Positions 59,254-64,000 of a DNA stretch of 64,000 nt are shown piece by piece; positions within the stretch are counted from its first letter, which is position 1; every line of letters begins with the position of its first letter. The stretch is from Bernardetia sp963719525 (lineage in GTDB: Bacteria > Bacteroidota > Bacteroidia > Cytophagales > Bernardetiaceae). The notes beneath the pieces were generated by a model, which did not search any database, was not told where the DNA came from, and worked only from the letters and a program-made list of their open reading frames with translations. The stretch is from NCBI GenBank assembly GCA_963719525.1, contig CAVRCG010000004.1, positions 2,418,001 to 2,482,000 of the forward strand, given 5' to 3'. The position numbers were made by a program, and so were the translations under genes.

Positions 59254-60115
59254 TTATTGTTTCTTCATTTTGATCAACTTGTCTGCTGGTGGACGCAAGG
59301 GTACACAAAAACCAATACTAAACATAGCTCCCTGATTTCTTACTCTTGTATTATTATTAATCCCAAAATCAGCTGCCTCTTTAAGAGTCAGTAATGTTTC
59401 TGCGCTTATTTCGCCTTGAGGAATAGCCAAAAGAGAGGTACGAAGAGAATTAAAAGCATTTGCATATTGAGATATCGGTATTGTTTTTTCCTTCGGTTTT
59501 TCAGCTATATTCATAAATCCATAGTAGGCACGAGCTTCAAGAGTAAGATAAACATAAGGAGTAAGTCCGATCAAATAACTAAATCCAAAATTTACACCCA
59601 AATCGGTTTGACCAACTGTAGCTATTCTATTCCTATTTAATGCTTGAACTTCTGTTGCTAAAGAAGATTGATTGTCTATCAAAAGGCGAGCTGAAGGTCC
59701 ATGCCAAAATATAAAAATGATTGGGACTTCTTGGAGCAATTCTGATCTGCAACATAGGGTCAAACGAGAAATAATGCAACTTGTATCTATTATGTTGATT
59801 ATAATTAACGGTATCTACTCTTCCCATTTGGATATAATTAAGTTCTAAACGAACACCAATAGTCTTAGAAAATTCCTTTCCTGCAAAAACGCCAAACTGT
59901 CCTCCAGTTTGAAGTCTTCCATTCGATTTGTTATCTGTAACCTGAAGAAATCCTAATGTGTCTTGCTCAGTTGTTTCGAAAGCAATAGGCATTTGAGAAA
60001 TAGACATTCCTCCTTTAAAACCTGAATAAGAGAATCCTTGTGCTTTGATTTGAGCATTTTGAGTAAAACAAAAAGCAATGCAAAAAAGGAGAGAGAGAAA
60101 AAACGTTTTTTTCAT
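59254..60115 (-). CDS. Outer-membrane beta-barrel protein (PorT-like class), apparent frameshift
   Basis: 286 residues joined, starting at the ATG at 60115 (MKKTFFLSLLFCIAFCFT, cleaved after QIKAQ). Alternating beta pattern of an 8-strand barrel: FSYSGFKGGMSISQM, GVRLELNYIQMG, LHYFSFDPMLQIRIAP, FGFSYLIGLTPYVYLTLEARAYYG. The frame breaks at 59701: the coding strand TTGGCATGGACC should read TTGGCAGGACC, restoring FYILAGPSARLLIDNQ. The family (outer-membrane beta-barrel) is very common in Bacteroidota; function unknown. Confidence 0.72.
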
Positions 60116-60333
60116 GTTTGTAATCATAACTAAGATTTATATAGGATTTAAAATTTCTTTTGGTTCAAGTTTGTAACTGTACTAGTCAATAAATATAATT
60201 CTAATTTATAGAATTTTGTAAAGCAACTCAAAAATAAGCAATACTTGTTAATTAAACGAGAGAATAGAAAAAAAATTGAATGAACCTACTGTTTTGTTTG
60301 TATTTGTCTTTGCTTATACTCCTATTTTTACTT

Positions 60334-61197
60334 TTATTTGGAAGTATAAATGTACATTGCAGATTTTATAATTTGATAATAAGTTGAGTTAAACTGGAAA
60401 AAATGATTTGTTGTGTGTTTTGTGTTTTCTATATTCTGATTAAGCAGAATTAATTCTGTTATGTTTTTATCATAAAGTCCTTTTCGTATTATTTTGTTTT
60501 TATCTTTATTTATACTAGAGATAATGATAAATTCTTTTTCAAACGAAATAGAACTCCAATCTGGATATTTTAAAATCATTTTATAATTTCCAAAATTATC
60601 AAAAATCAAAATTCCTTGCCCTTTTACGCCCAAAAAAATCTGTCCCTGATAAAACTGTAAATGGAAAATGGGGTAATCTTCATTTTTCAAAATCAGTCCT
60701 AAAGGTGTTTGAGACAAAATTTGTTTGTTCAGAACGTCATAATTTTTCAAACTAAAATCAGATTCATCAAAAAACCAAAGTGTATTGGTAGGCGAAGGAG
60801 CAAGCAGACGCACAAAACCAATCTCTCCGTAATTATTATTCGTTTCTATCTTTTTAGAAATTTTGTAATGTTCTATTTCTGTCAGAAAACGATTCAAAAC
60901 TACCCATTCTTGCAACTCTTGATAAAAAACAAAAACTTGATTCGGATTTTGTGCTGTAAAATTTGTCGGAACAATAGAAGAAGGTGGCGAAAACAAAAGT
61001 TCCATATTTCCCAGACTATCCAAACGCTTAATTACTCCCTTTTTATCACAAATATATATTCGTCCGTATGTATCAATATCACTCAAAATAATTTCATTTT
61101 CAAAGTAAATAGTTTTATGTAGAATTAAGGTATCGGATTGAGAAAGAGCGAAATTATAATTAATGAGAAATAGAATAAGTAAAAATATTTTTTTCAT
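60334..61197 (-). CDS. Secreted beta-propeller-like protein
   Basis: 287 residues from the ATG at 61197, where the signal peptide MKKIFLLILFLINYNFALSQ begins; a longer frame adds 34 residues that do not look like part of it. Repeated short strands (ILSDIDTYGRIYICDKKGVIKRLD, GQIFLGVKGQGILIFDNFGNYKMI) suggest a propeller. No catalytic residues recognised. Ends the unit that begins with the membrane protein 41 bp upstream. Confidence 0.65.
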   Translation of the reverse strand: MKKIFLLILFLINYNFALSQSDTLILHKTIYFENEIILSDIDTYGRIYICDKKGVIKRLDSLGNMELLFSPPSSIVPTNFTAQNPNQVFVFYQELQEWVVLNRFLTEIEHYKISKKIETNNNYGEIGFVRLLAPSPTNTLWFFDESDFSLKNYDVLNKQILSQTPLGLILKNEDYPIFHLQFYQGQIFLGVKGQGILIFDNFGNYKMILKYPDWSSISFEKEFIIISSINKDKNKIIRKGLYDKNITELILLNQNIENTKHTTNHFFQFNSTYYQIIKSAMYIYTSK

Positions 61198-61238
61198 TTT
61201 ATGTATTTTAGTAGTTCTTATCTTTGATGAAATTATTT

Positions 61239-62270
61239 TTACAAACTTCCTCCCCAAGCAAAATAATACAGACAAGGAATAAGCCAAGAAACAAGCCAAA
61301 AAGCAAAAGTAATTTGTTTATAAGCTCTCCAAAACGTAATATAATTTGTGTCTAATCTATCTTTTACTAACGCAAAGCTCAATTTGTTAATCAGAAAGAG
61401 TCCTAAGAAAAATAAATTAAAGAAAATCAAGTAACCAATATAATCATATTTTTGAAAGAAAATATCAAACAAACAAAGATGCGACGGCAGACCGTAAATA
61501 TATTTTACAAAAAAGAATTTTAAGACATAAACACTCAAAATGATATAAAAAATACCAATTAGGAAAATGAATAAAGTAGAAAATAAATTAATTTTTGAAG
61601 TATAATTTAATTTTGAATCTGCTTTTTTAGAAAAAAGATTGACTAATAAATAAATTCCTAAAATACTTCCTGTAGCAATCCAAGCGATTATTCCTTCATT
61701 AATATACGAAGAAGAGTTTAAAAAATAGTTTGTGTTAATTTCCTGACTAAAAAAATTCACGCTACAACAAGTGGCAATCAAATCAGGATTTATATTCCAA
61801 AAATAGAGTAACATCAAAATTAGTTCGGTACTGACACACAAAAAAGCAGGAAAAACCAAATAATATTTTTGAGGTGTAAGTGGATAAGTAGGTTCTTGTT
61901 TGTCTAAAAAATGTAAAAACAAAAAACTAGTATAGACAAACAAACTAAAAATCTTAAAATATAAAAGTGGATAACCAAATTTATTTGCTTCTAATGCACC
62001 TGTTGCACACATAGCACCACGTAAAAGAGAAGGAATATGCTGATTAATTGTAACTAAAAAAGCAATTAATGAAAAACTTTGGAATAAAAGTACCAGCTCC
62101 AAAACTGCACCGACCAGAACGGTACGTCTTTCAAGATTGACTTGTAATTCTTCATTGCTTCTACTATTCCAGTTCTTAATAATTCTGAAAACAGTCATCA
62201 AAATCATAAAAAGTAAGAAAAAACAGCAACTCTGTGCCAACAGTTGAGCAATTATCCACGTATCGGTCAT
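61239..62270 (-). CDS. Seven-to-eight-helix membrane protein with conserved Cys motifs
   Basis: 343 residues, hydrophobic throughout. Two spots look functional: LLRGAMCATGAL in the loop after helix 2 and LIATCCSVNFFS before helix 5. Cys pairs at a membrane surface suggest a redox or metal role, as in disulfide-handling membrane proteins, but this is inference. I recall similar proteins in other Bacteroidota without a known function. Upstream of and probably co-transcribed with the propeller gene. Confidence 0.55.
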   Translation of the reverse strand: MTDTWIIAQLLAQSCCFFLLFMILMTVFRIIKNWNSRSNEELQVNLERRTVLVGAVLELVLLFQSFSLIAFLVTINQHIPSLLRGAMCATGALEANKFGYPLLYFKIFSLFVYTSFLFLHFLDKQEPTYPLTPQKYYLVFPAFLCVSTELILMLLYFWNINPDLIATCCSVNFFSQEINTNYFLNSSSYINEGIIAWIATGSILGIYLLVNLFSKKADSKLNYTSKINLFSTLFIFLIGIFYIILSVYVLKFFFVKYIYGLPSHLCLFDIFFQKYDYIGYLIFFNLFFLGLFLINKLSFALVKDRLDTNYITFWRAYKQITFAFWLVSWLIPCLYYFAWGGSL

Positions 62271-62406
62271 GATTTTTTTACTTAGTTATTTTGTTATTCA
62301 AAATTACGAAAACTAACTATTACAAATTCTATTTTTTTTGCAAACTATTTACTACAAAGGTTGCGCTACTATGCAGCTAAAATTAGTTAAAGAAAATAAG
62401 AATTTT

Positions 62407-62414
62407 TACTTTTG
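62407..62414 (+). promoter_or_regulatory. Predicted -7 box
   Basis: TACTTTTG matches TAnnTTTG, 47 bp before the ATG at 62462. Confidence 0.4.
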
Positions 62415-62461
62415 CCCATCTAAAATAAGTATAGTCATCAACTTTTCATTACCACATTTTC

Positions 62462-63007
62462 ATGAAAACTACTCTATCTACATTACTGTTTTTTGTATTT
62501 TTTATTGCTTTTGTTTTCATAGGAAACACAGGATTTTCACAAATCAACACACAAAATCAGGATTATTATCTAACACTAAACAAACCCGGAATAAAAAAAC
62601 GAATTCAATTTTATATAGGCGACGAATTAAAGTTCAAGCTCAAAGAAGAAGATTTCAAGAGAACAGCAACTATTACAGCTATCGATTCGAATTCGATTAC
62701 TATAAATGGAGTAGCAAAAATTCCTTTATCAGAATTTAGAGTAATCCAAATAAGCAAGAAAAAAATTAAAGCTGCTCGTATAATCGGAACAAGTGGAGGA
62801 CTTTTATTTATGACTTTAGGTGTTGGTAATACCTTGTTAAACAAAAATGGATCAACGGCACTTATATCAAGTGGTTTTATTTCATTAGTATCAATACAAT
62901 TTCTTAGACTTTTTGAGAAGCGAAATTACAAACTCAATTCGTACCGTTATTTAAGAACTGTTCCTCACTGGGAAGGTTTGGATTTAGAGAAAACACACAG
63001 TTATTAG
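62462..63007 (+). CDS. Small secreted or membrane protein, unknown
   Basis: 181 residues. Signal peptide LLFFVFFIAFVFIGNTGFS; a small beta domain (RIQFYIGDELKFKLKEEDF, TITAIDSNSITING) then two hydrophobic helices (GTSGGLLFMTLGVGNTLL, STALISSGFISLVSI) and a basic tail. Fits a family of small Bacteroidota envelope proteins of unknown role. The MITE copy 3 follows 21 bp after its stop. Confidence 0.6.
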   Translation: MKTTLSTLLFFVFFIAFVFIGNTGFSQINTQNQDYYLTLNKPGIKKRIQFYIGDELKFKLKEEDFKRTATITAIDSNSITINGVAKIPLSEFRVIQISKKKIKAARIIGTSGGLLFMTLGVGNTLLNKNGSTALISSGFISLVSIQFLRLFEKRNYKLNSYRYLRTVPHWEGLDLEKTHSY

Positions 63008-63028
63008 GAATAAAAATTAATATAAAGT

Positions 63029-63248
63029 ACTGATCTTACGCACCATCAAAGTTTAGAGAAGTTTAGACCAAACCCACGAATTTATTCGTGGGAAAGTAAC
63101 CACTACTTTTTACATGAATCTACTTTTTACATTTTATTAAAATTACTCCTTTTATTTTAGAATAGAGTAGAAACAAAAAAAACGAAGAAGGTGGTGGTAG
63201 CTTCTACGAATAAATTCGTGGGTTTCATGTTAATTGCGTAACATCAGT
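63029..63248 (+). mobile_element. MITE family A, copy 3
   Basis: 220 bp, same orientation as copy 2, ends ACTGATCTTACGCACC / TGCGTAACATCAGT, target duplication AAAGT (63024-63028, 63249-63253). It carries about 20 bp more than copy 2 in the middle (TTTATTAAAATTACTCC), as does copy 1 in part. Confidence 0.8.
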
Positions 63249-63436
63249 AAAGTACATTTTTATTTCTTTTGATAGAATTTTGTTTAGCTTTATTTAAGTA
63301 AATAGATTATGAAATTAAGTATTAATTTGCGTTATTCGGAAAGATTTCTTGATATATCAATTATCACAAACAACAAACACACAAATTATTCAGATTTCAT
63401 AAAAATACTACCTATTATTATTTCAACCTGCTCTTT

Positions 63437-64000
63437 GTGAACGAATTTCAAACGCTTTTAAAAAAATATACAAACCAGCATTCACGTTTTTTGAGTGTCG
63501 ATGGTGCGCTTATTCATTATCGAATAGAGGGAGAAGGTCAGCCTCTTATTTTGTTGCACGGTGCTTTTTCTTCTTTACACACTTTTGAAGAATGGACAAA
63601 ACTATTATCCAAAAAATTTCAAGTTATTCGTCTTGATCTACCTGGTTTTGCGCTTACAGGAAGTGTACCCAATGATGATTATTCTATGAAAAATCATTTG
63701 CATTATCTAAATAGTTTTATAGAAATATTAGGAATAAAGAGCTTTTTTTTAGGAGGAAGTTCGTTAGGAGGTTGGGTTTCGTGGGAGTATGCGCTTGCTT
63801 ATCCCAAAAAAGTAAAAAAACTTATTTTGATAGATGCAGCAGGTTTTTTAGATGCTCAAAGTATTCCCTTACCTTTCAAAATGGCTCGTACTCCTTTTTT
63901 TGGTCGTGTAATAAAATATGTAATTCAGCATAATGTTTTGGAGCAGTTTGTAAGAGAAGTATATTACAATCAATCCAAAATTACGCCTGAAATGATAGAA
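63437..64000 (+). CDS. Alpha/beta hydrolase (5' part, runs off window)
   Basis: Reading frame open to the window end, 188 codons visible. GTG at 63437 is the likely start; an in-frame TGA at 63350 precedes it and no ATG lies between. Motifs of the alpha/beta hydrolase fold: ILLHGAFSSLHTFEEW (oxyanion region), VIRLDLPGFALTG, and the nucleophile elbow GGSSLGGW with catalytic Ser. The acid and His residues are beyond the window. Substrate unknown. Confidence 0.8.
   Translation, partial: MNEFQTLLKKYTNQHSRFLSVDGALIHYRIEGEGQPLILLHGAFSSLHTFEEWTKLLSKKFQVIRLDLPGFALTGSVPNDDYSMKNHLHYLNSFIEILGIKSFFLGGSSLGGWVSWEYALAYPKKVKKLILIDAAGFLDAQSIPLPFKMARTPFFGRVIKYVIQHNVLEQFVREVYYNQSKITPEMIE

Noticed and set aside
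59254..59763. Independent short gene beginning MTLCCRSELLQ
   Set aside because: The first residues are out-of-frame sequence of the outer-membrane barrel; the barrel strand pattern continues only from the corrected frame.
183..64000. tRNA or rRNA genes
   Set aside because: No stretch with the GC content, CCA-adjacent acceptor stem and GTTCRANYC loop of a tRNA, nor any rRNA landmark, was found in the intergenic regions read.

Overview
The window is a low-GC (roughly one third G+C) bacterial chromosome segment. A member of the Bacteroidota is most likely, probably Cytophagales and close to Bernardetia/Flexibacter. Reasons seen in the sequence: a C-terminal type-9-secretion-type sorting tail on a leucine-rich-repeat protein, a TonB-dependent receptor, many lipoproteins, almost no Shine-Dalgarno sequences, -7 promoter boxes of the TAnnTTTG type, a group-II PcrB/GGGPS, a BtuG-like B12-binding propeller, and FadN-type beta-oxidation genes. 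No rRNA, tRNA, CRISPR array or prophage was recognised. The genus is inference.

Layout. 1-4.9 kb: degenerate histidine kinase, holA, a lipoprotein, a MITE beside a restriction-enzyme remnant, and a small membrane protein. 4.9-9.8 kb: fatty-acid beta-oxidation (thiolase, FadN-type fusion) with a MarR regulator; two matching palindromic operators sit over the predicted promoters of fadN and marR. 9.9-13.7 kb: membrane protein, FGE-fold lipoprotein and acetyl-CoA synthetase. 13.9-16.6 kb: four-gene cluster of small acidic proteins resembling SUKH/immunity proteins, with no toxin beside it. 16.8-21.9 kb: YfhO membrane protein, an exact 160-bp tandem array (7 units), amidase. 22-28 kb: GAF/PAS sensor and two wall enzymes (L,D-transpeptidase, glucosaminidase). 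28.6-33.8 kb: a 1,741-residue secreted protein of unknown function. 34.1-38.6 kb: lipoate ligase, then a TonB receptor-NadR pair suggesting nicotinamide riboside/NMN salvage. 39-44 kb: YbaB, a candidate structured RNA, a GNAT-nitrilase fusion, a membrane-anchored MutS homologue and a SprT-like protein. 44.2-47.5 kb: BtuG-like lipoprotein behind a cobalamin riboswitch that appears split by a palindromic insertion, and pyruvate kinase. 47.7-57 kb: PcrB, T9SS LRR/Ig protein, 2x[4Fe-4S] ferredoxin, a type ISP/IIG-like restriction-modification protein, FtsE. 57-64 kb: small envelope proteins and the start of an alpha/beta hydrolase.

Two window-wide themes stand out. First, twelve otherwise well-conserved genes are each broken by exactly one lesion: nine 1-base insertions, one 1-base deletion and two in-frame TGA codons. 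In six of the insertions GAC has become GAAC, and this occurs on either strand relative to the gene, which points to a DNA-level or sequencing artefact rather than translational recoding. Second, intergenic DNA is crowded with small palindromic or inverted-repeat elements: at least three MITE families, a GGTTTGCAAACC palindrome family, and paired 2+2 hairpin arrays.

For genes with an apparent frameshift I give one entry for the full reading frame, because the two parts join with the normal family length.
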